From: Suilimivivens sp964571145
Lineage (GTDB): Bacteria; Bacillota; Clostridia; Lachnospirales; Lachnospiraceae
Length of the DNA: 5,508 bases
Direction of reading: 5' to 3'
Assembly: GCA_964571145.1 (NCBI GenBank)
Contig: CAZNAP010000140.1
Location: 1 to 5,508 of the forward strand
Shown: positions 1 through 5,361 of the stretch, in pieces
How the letters are laid out: every line of letters begins with the position of its first letter
How positions within the stretch are numbered: position 1 is the stretch's first letter
Program-made: the position numbers and the translations under genes
The notes under the pieces: generated by a model
Told to the model about the DNA's origin: nothing
The model's input: the letters and a program-made list of their open reading frames with translations, nothing else
Databases searched by the model: none

Positions 1-16
1 GTCTAGTAAATTCTAC

Positions 17-45
17 TTTCTATTTTGTGTAATATGATGTATAAT
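17..45 (+). promoter_or_regulatory. Possible rho promoter
   Basis: A perfect -10 hexamer TATAAT lies at 40-45. The hexamer 17 nt upstream (17-22, tttcta) is a poor -35, and the TG at 38-39 abuts the -10 without the usual one-base spacer, so it is not a standard extended -10. If used, it would give rho a 5' leader of about 200 nt. No better -10/-35 pair was seen before rho, but AT-rich DNA produces TATAAT by chance, so this is tentative. Confidence 0.35.
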
Positions 46-52
46 CATTACA
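28..52. repeat. Inverted repeat over the candidate rho -10
   Basis: TGTAAT (28-33) and ATTACA (47-52) are perfect inverted arms separated by 13 nt, and the TATAAT at 40-45 lies between them. A second, nested register is also possible: ATGAT (34-38) with ATCAT (44-48). The placement would suit an operator that covers the -10, but no regulator is identified and AT-rich arms of this size can arise by chance. Confidence 0.35.
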
Positions 53-148
53 TATAACATTTCCGATGACAAATCGTGCAAAAATCCCGAAGAGAAAATG
101 TATGTGAAAAATGTAGATATAGAATAAGGATGTAAGTATGTTAGTATG

Positions 149-240
149 TAGATGTAATATGTGTTAGTTAATTATATATGTAGATGTAGTACGTTATTTA
201 ATTATATATGTAGATGTAGTATGTTATTTAATTATATATG
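149..240. repeat. 30-bp tandem repeat in the rho leader
   Basis: Bases 181-210 and 211-240 are two 30-bp copies that differ only at position 192 (C) versus 222 (T). A third, degenerate copy precedes them at 149-180, with a 2-nt length difference but the same end, ttaattatatatg. Each copy contains ATG directly followed by TAG or TAA, and the third-copy ATG at 238 is instead followed by GAG and opens into the rho frame. The array ends exactly at the rho Shine-Dalgarno sequence. It could be slippage-generated leader DNA or a regulatory element. Confidence 0.9.
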
Positions 241-245
241 GAGGG
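240..245 (+). promoter_or_regulatory. rho ribosome binding site (sets start at 250)
   Basis: GGAGGG lies 4 nt before the ATG at 250, which is a slightly short but workable spacing. The in-frame ATG at 238 has only ttaattatat before it and itself overlaps the Shine-Dalgarno sequence. The start at 250 is therefore preferred. Confidence 0.8.
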
Positions 246-249
246 TTTT

Positions 250-1665
250 ATGAGAGAAAAATATGAATCTTTAGCACTTGCTGATTTGCGTGCAATTGCA
301 AAAGCAAGAGGACTAAAGGGGAGTTCCTCACTTAAGAAGGCGGAGCTTGTGGAATGGATGCTGGAGCAGGATGAGAAGGACAAGGCTGCAGATAAAGCTG
401 TAGTAGGTGCCAACAGTCGAGTTGAAGAAAAGGCAGAAAGCAGTACTGAAAGCAGAATGGAAAGCAGAGCAGAAGGAAAATCTGTTACCAGATCTGATGA
501 AAGCAGGGCAGAAGACGAACGGTTTCCTGCTGAACTGGATAGCGGTATTTCGGCAAAAGGAATACTTGAAGTGATGCCAGACGGGTATGGATTTATTCGT
601 TGTGAGAATTTCCTGCCGGGCGAACATGATGTATATGTGGCACCCAGTCAAATCCGTCGTTTTGGACTGAAAACAGGAGACATTTTGGACGGGAATACCC
701 GTGTTAAAACACAGGGAGAGAAGTTTGCAGCACTTCTTTATGTGAAATCCATTAACGGTTACAGTCCGGAAGTGGCAGCGCAGAGACGCAATTTTGAAGA
801 TATGACACCAATTTTTCCGAATGAAAGATTACATTTAGAAATGCCGGGTGCCAGTGTTGCAATGAGAATTATGGACTTAATCAGTCCTGTAGGCAAGGGA
901 CAGCGTGGTATGATTGTATCGCCTCCAAAAGCCGGCAAAACAACATTGCTAAAGGATGTAGCAAAATCTGTTAAGCGTAACGCACCTGATGTACACTTGA
1001 TTATTTTATTAATCGACGAGCGTCCTGAGGAAGTAACGGATATTAAAGAAGCAATTGAAGGACCGAATGTAGAAGTTATTTACTCAACTTTCGACGAATT
1101 GCCGGAGCATCATAAAAGAGTTTCTGAGATGGTAATTGAAAGAGGTAAACGTCTGGTAGAGCATAAAAAAGATGTTATGATTTTGATTGACAGTATTACT
1201 AGACTTACCAGAGCCTATAACCAGACAGTTCCGCCAAGTGGACGAACTCTGTCAGGTGGTTTGGATCCGGCAGCATTACATATGCCGAAACGTTTCTTTG
1301 GTGCAGCCAGAAATATGAGAGAAGGCGGTTCACTGACGATTTTGGCAACAGCATTGGTAGAGACAGGCAGTAAGATGGATGATGTGGTTTACGAAGAATT
1401 CAAAGGAACCGGTAACATGGAACTTGTTTTGGATCGTAAACTTTCTGAAAGGAGAGTATTCCCTGCCATAGATATTCCGAAATCCGGAACCAGAAGAGAA
1501 GATTTATTACTTGCGCCGGATGAGTTGGAAGCAATCAATATTATCCGTAAGGCATTAAACGGAATGAAGCCTGAGGAAGCAGTTGATAAAGTGCTGGATA
1601 TGTTTGCAAAAACCAGAAATAATCAAGAGTTTGTGAATCTGGTTAAAAAAATTAAATGGTTCTAA
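250..1665 (+). CDS. rho: Transcription termination factor Rho
   Basis: Rho is the hexameric RNA-dependent ATPase/helicase that loads on untranslated RNA and releases RNA polymerase. The chosen start gives 471 aa; an in-frame ATG at 238 would add four residues but lacks a ribosome binding site. Residues 1-40 look like the helical Rho N-terminal domain. Residues 41-97 are a charged, low-complexity insertion with ESR/ESS repeats. The cold-shock-like RNA-binding domain starts near 101 and has the RNP1-type motif GYGFIR (112-117). The ATPase core has Walker A PPKAGKTT (225-232), DERPEEVTD (256-264) with the catalytic glutamate, Walker B ending at D314 followed by SITRLTRAYN, the PPSGRTLSGG loop, and YEEFKGTGNMEL near the ring channel. 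No disruption is seen. The Escherichia coli protein has 419 residues, and the extra length here is mostly the insertion. The gene is probably transcribed from its own promoter, with a long leader almost free of C. Confidence 0.98.
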   Translation: MREKYESLALADLRAIAKARGLKGSSSLKKAELVEWMLEQDEKDKAADKAVVGANSRVEEKAESSTESRMESRAEGKSVTRSDESRAEDERFPAELDSGISAKGILEVMPDGYGFIRCENFLPGEHDVYVAPSQIRRFGLKTGDILDGNTRVKTQGEKFAALLYVKSINGYSPEVAAQRRNFEDMTPIFPNERLHLEMPGASVAMRIMDLISPVGKGQRGMIVSPPKAGKTTLLKDVAKSVKRNAPDVHLIILLIDERPEEVTDIKEAIEGPNVEVIYSTFDELPEHHKRVSEMVIERGKRLVEHKKDVMILIDSITRLTRAYNQTVPPSGRTLSGGLDPAALHMPKRFFGAARNMREGGSLTILATALVETGSKMDDVVYEEFKGTGNMELVLDRKLSERRVFPAIDIPKSGTRREDLLLAPDELEAINIIRKALNGMKPEEAVDKVLDMFAKTRNNQEFVNLVKKIKWF

Positions 1666-1672
1666 AAAAGGC

Positions 1673-1700
1673 TTGCATCACGCAATAACCTGTGATACAA
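1673..1700. repeat. Imperfect inverted repeat across the rpmE promoter
   Basis: TTG-c-ATCAC (1673-1681) and GTGAT-a-CAA (1692-1700) are inverted arms with one mismatch and a 10-nt spacer. They coincide with the -35 and -10 boxes. No T-tract follows (ttaaaaagc), so this is not a terminator for rho. It could be an operator bound by a dimeric regulator, or chance symmetry. Confidence 0.4.
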
Positions 1701-1701
1701 T
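1673..1701 (+). promoter_or_regulatory. rpmE promoter with extended -10
   Basis: TTGCAT (1673-1678) and TACAAT (1696-1701) are separated by 17 nt. TG at 1693-1694, one base before the -10, gives a proper extended -10 (TGaTACAAT). The start site would fall near 1708, leaving a leader of about 90 nt before rpmE. The -35 matches the consensus at only its first three bases, but the exact spacing and TG element make this the best promoter in the window. Confidence 0.65.
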
Positions 1702-1707
1702 TAAAAA

Positions 1708-1743
1708 GCTGTTTCGGGAAACACGAGCATATTAAGCTATGCT
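1708..1743 (+). promoter_or_regulatory. Hairpin leader of rpmE
   Basis: Two adjacent hairpins start where the rpmE transcript should begin. TGTTT (1710-1714) pairs with AAACA (1719-1723) around a cggg loop. AGCATA (1726-1731) pairs with TATGCT (1738-1743) around a 6-nt loop. An alternative pairing, GCT (1708-1710) with AGC (1726-1728), would extend the first stem at the expense of the second. Leaders upstream of L31 genes are described as autoregulatory candidates, including a Firmicutes class. Whether this one matches that family needs a covariance-model search. Confidence 0.4.
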
Positions 1744-1797
1744 GATATGTAGTGTATGAGAACAAATACAATATTGATTATATAGAGAGGTGAAAAA

Positions 1798-2004
1798 ATG
1801 AAAGAAGGAATTCATCCTGAGTTTTATCAGGCAACCGTAACCTGCAACTGTGGTAATACATTTGTGACAGGTTCAACAAAGAAAGATATCCACGTTGAAG
1901 TATGTTCCAAATGCCACTCATTCTACACAGGCCAACAGAAGGCTGCAAGAGCTGATGGACGTATTGATAAGTTCAATAAGAAATATGGTGTAGAGAGTAA
2001 ATAA
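1798..2004 (+). CDS. rpmE: Ribosomal protein bL31, zinc-binding type
   Basis: bL31 is a small protein of the 50S subunit that bridges to the 30S head. The 68-aa product matches the family's usual length of about 70 and opens MKEGIHPEF, like other bL31 proteins. It retains all four zinc-ligand cysteines: CNC at 16-18 and CSKC at 36-39. It also has the conserved TG at 44-45 and a basic tail with DGRIDKFNKKYG (53-64). The ATG follows a strong purine-rich site, AGAGAGGTGA (1784-1793). It is the cysteine-containing (C+) form, the one expected to store zinc and to be replaceable by a C- paralogue under zinc limitation. No Zur-like box was recognised upstream. It likely has its own promoter, with a terminator-like hairpin 12 nt after the stop codon. 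Confidence 0.97.
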   Translation: MKEGIHPEFYQATVTCNCGNTFVTGSTKKDIHVEVCSKCHSFYTGQQKAARADGRIDKFNKKYGVESK

Positions 2005-2016
2005 GTTTGAAGCGAA

Positions 2017-2048
2017 AAGGTTGAGGTGATACATCTCAACCTTATTTT
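2017..2048 (+). terminator. Terminator or attenuator after rpmE
   Basis: A 12-bp stem, AAGGTTGAGGTG (2017-2028) with CATCTCAACCTT (2032-2043), has one G-U pair and a 3-nt ATA loop. It is followed by the short tract ATTTT (2044-2048), broken by G2049. The stem is strong but the U-tract is weak. Only 26 nt remain before yqhQ and no promoter is visible there, so partial read-through is likely. The stem could also protect the 3' end of the rpmE mRNA. Confidence 0.7.
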
Positions 2049-2074
2049 GTAGATGAAGTGAAAGGTCGAATACC

Positions 2075-3139
2075 ATGAGGAAAAAAAGAAAATGCCATTA
2101 CTCTGGAATTGGCGGACAGGCTGTACTTGAAGGCGTCATGATGAAGAATAAAGATGACTATGCAGTGTCTATCCGTAAACCCAATGGAGAAATTGAGGTA
2201 GAGGTGGATGTGTTTCATGGTTGTCTGCATGGGAAGAAAATTGCAAATGTACCCTTTATCAGAGGTGTGTTTAACTTTATTGATTCCATGCGTCTTGGAA
2301 TGAAAACTTTGAATTTTTCCACATCTTTTTACGAAGATGCTGATGCGAAAGAGACGAAGTTGGATAAAGCTTTAGATAAAATGACCGGAGGGAAGGCTGA
2401 AAGTGTTTTTATCGGAATTACTACAGTAACTTCTATTATATTAGCAATTGGTATTTTTATTATTTTACCATATTTCTTGTCCTCCTACTTAATGCAGTAT
2501 GTTCGAAATACTTCTTTGTTGGCAATTATTGAAGGCGTGATTCGTATACTGATCTTTTTGACTTATGTAGTTGCCATTAGTTTGATGAAAGATATACACA
2601 GACTTTATCAATATCATGGGGCAGAGCATAAATGTATTAATTGTATTGAAAAGGGAAGACCGCTTACTGTGCATAATGCCATGAGAAGTTCCAGAATTCA
2701 TAAGCGTTGCGGAACCAGTTTTATGTTTTTTGTAATTTTTGTAAGCATTATTTTGTTTTTCTTTATTAGAGTTGAAAATCCGGTATATCGAATTTTTATT
2801 CGAATTGCTTTATTACCTGTTATTGCAGGTATTTCCTATGAAATTATTCGTCTGGCAGGACGTTCGGAAAACATCTTCATTAAGATTATTTCTGCTCCCG
2901 GTATGTTGCTTCAGAGACTGACAACCAAGGAACCGGATGAGAAAATGATTGAAGTAGCAATTAAGTCTGTGGAAGCTGTTTTTGACTGGAAAGTCTTTTT
3001 AAGATATTCCTTTGGCTATGAGATTGATGAAAGTTGGTTGGATGATAAAACCGACGAAACAGATGTAGCTGAAGAATCAGGCGAAACAGAAGGATCAGAT
3101 GCAGTTGATGGAGCAAGTGAAGCTGACGGAGCAAATTAA
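2075..3139 (+). CDS. yqhQ: YqhQ, DUF1385 membrane protein
   Basis: This 354-aa protein belongs to the DUF1385 family (Bacillus subtilis YqhQ, COG3872). Its biochemical function is not known; some annotations call it a predicted metal-dependent enzyme. Family hallmarks are visible: GGQAVLEGVMM (13-23), YHGAEHK (180-186), RCGTSF (211-216) and LTTKEPDE (282-289). The charged histidine motif could bind metal, but that is inference. Hydrophobic stretches at about 111-140, 148-170, 213-232 and 239-260 suggest roughly four membrane segments. No signal peptide is seen. Residues 318-354 form an acidic Asp/Glu/Ser/Gly/Ala tail, probably disordered. The ATG follows AAAGGT (2061-2066) at 8 nt. Its stop lies 4 nt before prmC. 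Expression probably depends on read-through of the hairpin after rpmE. Confidence 0.93.
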   Translation: MRKKRKCHYSGIGGQAVLEGVMMKNKDDYAVSIRKPNGEIEVEVDVFHGCLHGKKIANVPFIRGVFNFIDSMRLGMKTLNFSTSFYEDADAKETKLDKALDKMTGGKAESVFIGITTVTSIILAIGIFIILPYFLSSYLMQYVRNTSLLAIIEGVIRILIFLTYVVAISLMKDIHRLYQYHGAEHKCINCIEKGRPLTVHNAMRSSRIHKRCGTSFMFFVIFVSIILFFFIRVENPVYRIFIRIALLPVIAGISYEIIRLAGRSENIFIKIISAPGMLLQRLTTKEPDEKMIEVAIKSVEAVFDWKVFLRYSFGYEIDESWLDDKTDETDVAEESGETEGSDAVDGASEADGAN

Positions 3140-3143
3140 TTCT

Positions 3144-3977
3144 ATGAAGTATGAAGAATTGTATCGATACGGAGTACAACAGTTGAAATGTGCAGCCATC
3201 GAAGAAGCTGATTTAGATGCACGACTTCTCTTGGAGGATGTTTGTCATACGAATCGGAATGATTTACTTGTGCATGGCATGAATGAAGTGTCTGAAGAAC
3301 AAAAAGGAAGTTATGTCAACCATATTGAACGACGGTGTGCACATACACCTTTGCAGTATATTATAGGCTATCAGGAATTTATGGGACTACGCTTTAAAGT
3401 CACATCAAATGTCTTGATACCCAGACAGGATACAGAAACACTGGTGGAAGAGGTACTGCGCTATCTGCATGATGGTATGCGAATTTTAGATGTATGTACC
3501 GGATCCGGCTGTATTTTATTAAGCCTTTTGCATTATTCAAATAACTGTGTGGGAACAGGCACTGATCTTTCTGAAAATGCGTTAGCAGTAGCCAAAGAGA
3601 ATGCTACCGCGTTGGGAATGGAAGCTATCTTTTTACAGGGAGATTTATTTGAGAATATAAGCGAGAAATACGATATTATTGTATCAAATCCGCCTTATAT
3701 ACCAAGCGAGGTCATACCGACGCTCATGGAGGAAGTAAAATTCCATGACCCGTTAATGGCACTGGATGGTGGACAAGACGGTCTTTCATTTTATAAGAAA
3801 ATTACCAGTCAGGCCGGTGCCTATTTGTATCATGGTGGAAGGCTCTTTTTTGAAATCGGATGGAATCAAGCAGAGGATGTCAGTCAATATATGAAAGATG
3901 CCGGTTTTAATGAAGTGGTTGTTTATAGGGATTTAGGCGGTTTAGACCGCGTTGTTTCAGGAATATACGGAGGTTAG
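3144..3977 (+). CDS. prmC: Release factor glutamine methyltransferase PrmC
   Basis: PrmC (HemK) uses S-adenosylmethionine to N5-methylate the glutamine of the GGQ motif in release factors RF1 and RF2, which improves peptide release. With this start it has 277 aa, typical for the family. An N-terminal helical domain (about 1-85) contacts the release factor. IPRQDTE (92-98) precedes a Rossmann methyltransferase domain with the SAM loop DVCTGSGCILLSLL (116-129), an acidic residue in TDLSENAL (140-147) and catalytic NPPY (182-185). In-frame ATGs at 3099 and 3108 would overlap the end of yqhQ; the 3099 ATG has AAGGA at 3090-3094. I prefer 3144 because MKYEELYRYG fits the normal N-terminus, although its GGAG (3128-3131) is 12 nt away. 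Its substrate gene, prfA, starts 4 nt after its stop. Confidence 0.96.
   Translation: MKYEELYRYGVQQLKCAAIEEADLDARLLLEDVCHTNRNDLLVHGMNEVSEEQKGSYVNHIERRCAHTPLQYIIGYQEFMGLRFKVTSNVLIPRQDTETLVEEVLRYLHDGMRILDVCTGSGCILLSLLHYSNNCVGTGTDLSENALAVAKENATALGMEAIFLQGDLFENISEKYDIIVSNPPYIPSEVIPTLMEEVKFHDPLMALDGGQDGLSFYKKITSQAGAYLYHGGRLFFEIGWNQAEDVSQYMKDAGFNEVVVYRDLGGLDRVVSGIYGG
3969..3973 (+). promoter_or_regulatory. prfA ribosome binding site (sets GTG start)
   Basis: GGAGG lies inside the last codons of prmC, 8 nt before the GTG at 3982. This is ideal spacing and favours GTG over the in-frame TTG at 3952, which has no Shine-Dalgarno sequence. The overlap with prmC implies coupled translation. Confidence 0.9.
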
Positions 3978-3981
3978 GAAA

Positions 3982-5055
3982 GTGTTTGACAAGCTGGAAG
4001 ATTTATTAATTCGATTTGAAGAAATTATGGGCGAACTGAATGAGCCGACTATAACCAACAATCAGGAGCGTTTCAGAGCATTGATGAAGGAACAAAGTGA
4101 TTTGACTCCTTTAGTAGAAGCCTATAAAGAATATAAGAAATGCAAACAGGATGTAGATGATTCTTTAATGATGTTGAACGAAGAGTCTGATGAAGACATG
4201 AAGGAAATGCTCAAAGAAGAATTGGGCACAGCCAAGAAACGTATCGAGGAATTAGAGCAGGAATTGAAAATCCTGTTATTACCTAACGACCCTAATGATG
4301 ATAAGAACGTTATCGTAGAAATTCGTGCAGGTGCAGGTGGAGATGAAGCCGCGTTATTTGCAGCTGAAATGTATCGTCTCTATGTACATTATGCAGAAGG
4401 TCAGCACTGGAAAGTGGAGACAATGAATGTAGATGAAATCGGTATTGGGGGAATGAAGGAAGTCAACTTCATGATTAGTGGGCAGGGTGCCTATTCCAAA
4501 ATGAAATATGAAAGTGGGGTACATCGTGTACAGCGTGTCCCGGAAACAGAAAGCGGCGGACGTATTCATACTTCAACAATCAGTGTAGCAGTTATGCCTG
4601 AAGTGGAAGAAGTGGATGTTGTTATCGAAGATAAAGATATTCGTATTGATGTTATGCGTGCATCAGGAAATGGTGGACAGTGTGTCAATACAACAGACTC
4701 TGCAGTGCGTTTAACACATTACCCTTCGGGTATTGTGGTTTACAGCCAGACGGAGAAATCACAGCTGCAAAATAAGGCCAAAGCTTTTGCCTTACTGCGT
4801 GCAAAGTTGTATGATATCGAACAGCAAAGAGCCCATGATGCAGAAGCGGAACTTCGTAGAAGTCAGGTTGGTACAGGAGATCGTTCTGAGAAAATCAGAA
4901 CCTATAACTTTCCGCAAGGCCGCGTAACCGATCATAGAATCGGACTGACCCTTTATAAGTTGGATAAGATTATGAACGGCGACATTCAGGAAATTATTGA
5001 TGCCTGCACAGCAGCCGACCAGGCAGCAAAGCTTGCAAAGATGAATGAAAACTAG
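3982..5055 (+). CDS. prfA: Peptide chain release factor 1 (RF1)
   Basis: RF1 decodes UAA and UAG in the ribosomal A site and triggers hydrolysis of peptidyl-tRNA. The GTG start gives 357 aa, against about 360 for E. coli RF1. An N-terminal charged helical domain (about 1-100) is followed by IRAGAGGDEAALFA (114-127). The stop-codon tripeptide is the RF1 type, PxT (P187-E188-T189), inside HRVQRVPETESGGRIHTS, rather than the SPF of RF2. The catalytic GGQ is at 231-233 in GNGGQCVNTTDSAVRLTH, and Q233 is the expected target of the neighbouring PrmC. After GGQ, cysteine replaces the histidine seen in E. coli, which I regard as lineage variation. The C-terminal region (SEKIRTYNFPQGRVTDHRIG) is intact. 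An in-frame TTG at 3952 would add ten residues but lacks a ribosome binding site. Confidence 0.98.
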   Translation: MFDKLEDLLIRFEEIMGELNEPTITNNQERFRALMKEQSDLTPLVEAYKEYKKCKQDVDDSLMMLNEESDEDMKEMLKEELGTAKKRIEELEQELKILLLPNDPNDDKNVIVEIRAGAGGDEAALFAAEMYRLYVHYAEGQHWKVETMNVDEIGIGGMKEVNFMISGQGAYSKMKYESGVHRVQRVPETESGGRIHTSTISVAVMPEVEEVDVVIEDKDIRIDVMRASGNGGQCVNTTDSAVRLTHYPSGIVVYSQTEKSQLQNKAKAFALLRAKLYDIEQQRAHDAEAELRRSQVGTGDRSEKIRTYNFPQGRVTDHRIGLTLYKLDKIMNGDIQEIIDACTAADQAAKLAKMNEN

Positions 5056-5069
5056 TCACTCGGTGACTA
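5053..5069 (+). other. Hairpin on the prfA stop codon
   Basis: TAGTCAC (5053-5059) and GTGACTA (5063-5069) form a 7-bp stem with a TCG loop, and the prfA stop codon lies in the 5' arm. The following bases are A-rich (aataagataaataag), so it is not an intrinsic terminator. It could mark or protect the 3' end of the operon mRNA. Confidence 0.55.
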
Positions 5070-5117
5070 AATAAGATAAATAAGATGAAATGATCAAGCA
5101 CAATTGGGGCAATACTA

Positions 5118-5131
5118 ACTATTGTAATAGT
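5118..5131. repeat. Palindrome ACTATT-GT-AATAGT
   Basis: Perfect 6-bp arms at 5118-5123 and 5126-5131 are separated by 2 nt and contain ATTGTAAT. GGGGC (5106-5110) and GCCCC (5164-5168) could form a GC helix enclosing it. The role is unknown; an operator or part of an RNA fold is possible. Confidence 0.5.
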
Positions 5132-5191
5132 CATCACAGCCTCTACTATATTGGCAATTATCGGCCCCTCCAGGAGAATCAAGGAAATGAT

Positions 5192-5207
5192 AATTGTAGA
5201 TACAATT
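5192..5207. repeat. Palindrome AATTGTA-GA-TACAATT
   Basis: Perfect 7-bp arms at 5192-5198 and 5201-5207 are separated by 2 nt. The compact TTGTAnnTACAA form resembles binding sites of dimeric helix-turn-helix repressors. No promoter with a good -35 was found around its TACAAT. Confidence 0.5.
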
Positions 5208-5234
5208 CGTGGGGAGTAGGTTGAAAAATCAGGT

Positions 5235-5268
5235 AAATAAAAAAGGGAGTCCGCACGTGGCTCCCTTT
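5235..5268. terminator. Bidirectional terminator, stronger leftward
   Basis: AAAGGGAG (5242-5249) pairs with CTCCCTTT (5261-5268), and the stem is extended by CC/GG (5251-5252 with 5259-5260) past one bulged T. Read on the minus strand, the stem is followed by TTTTTTATTT, a textbook U-tract. On the plus strand it is followed by TTTGATTGATT, which is weaker. It could end the prfA transcript, but it is better suited to stopping leftward transcription from the right edge. Confidence 0.75.
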
Positions 5269-5273
5269 GATTG

Positions 5274-5316
5274 ATTACAATAGATTCCAGACACACGTCC
5301 AAGGAATAATTGTAAT
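5274..5316. repeat. Long interrupted hairpin
   Basis: Nested inverted arms run ATTACAAT (5274-5281), ATTCC (5284-5288), GAC (5290-5292), loop ACAC, GTC (5297-5299), GGAAT (5303-5307) and ATTGTAAT (5309-5316). That makes 16 pairs with small internal loops, a layout more like a folded RNA element than a protein operator. It has no T-tract on the plus strand. Confidence 0.6.
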
Positions 5317-5326
5317 AATAGTATAT

Positions 5327-5360
5327 GTTATTCATTATGATATTATGTAATGAACATAAC
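5327..5360. repeat. AT-rich inverted repeat
   Basis: GTTAT-TCATTA (5327-5337) pairs with TAATGA plus ATAAC (5348-5353 and 5356-5360), with a 2-nt bulge and a 10-nt loop. TGaTATTAT at 5338-5346 inside it resembles an extended -10, but no -35 was found at the right distance. AT-only pairing makes the fold weak. Confidence 0.4.
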
Positions 5361-5361
5361 A

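Larger units (their letters stand above)
5085..5219 (+). pseudogene. Possible remnant of a small membrane peptide
   Basis: Reading from the ATG at 5085 gives Met-Lys, an in-frame TGA (5091-5093), then 41 further codons to a TAG at 5217. The part after the TGA looks like a real small membrane protein: a hydrophobic run SSTIGAILTIVIVITAST, continuing to ILAIIGP, then the charged end SRRIKEMIIVDTIRGE. If the TGA were TGG it would be a 44-aa single-span peptide. No Shine-Dalgarno sequence precedes the ATG, and two perfect palindromes lie inside. The frame may be chance in Ile/Val-coding AT-rich DNA. I recognise no family. Confidence 0.15.

Noticed and set aside
238..249. rho starting at the upstream ATG (238)
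   Set aside because: There is no Shine-Dalgarno sequence before it, and the only good one (240-245) overlaps that ATG and fits the start at 250.
328..651. Minus-strand 107-codon open frame inside rho
   Set aside because: It lies fully antisense to conserved rho sequence, and its low-complexity translation mirrors the repetitive Glu/Lys-rich insertion.
1673..1705. Intrinsic terminator after rho
   Set aside because: The inverted repeat here is short and is followed by ttaaaaagc rather than a T-run. It overlaps promoter boxes, so a promoter reading is preferred.
3952..3981. prfA starting at TTG 3952
   Set aside because: It has no ribosome binding site and adds residues not expected in RF1, while GTG at 3982 has GGAGG at ideal spacing and matches the family N-terminus.
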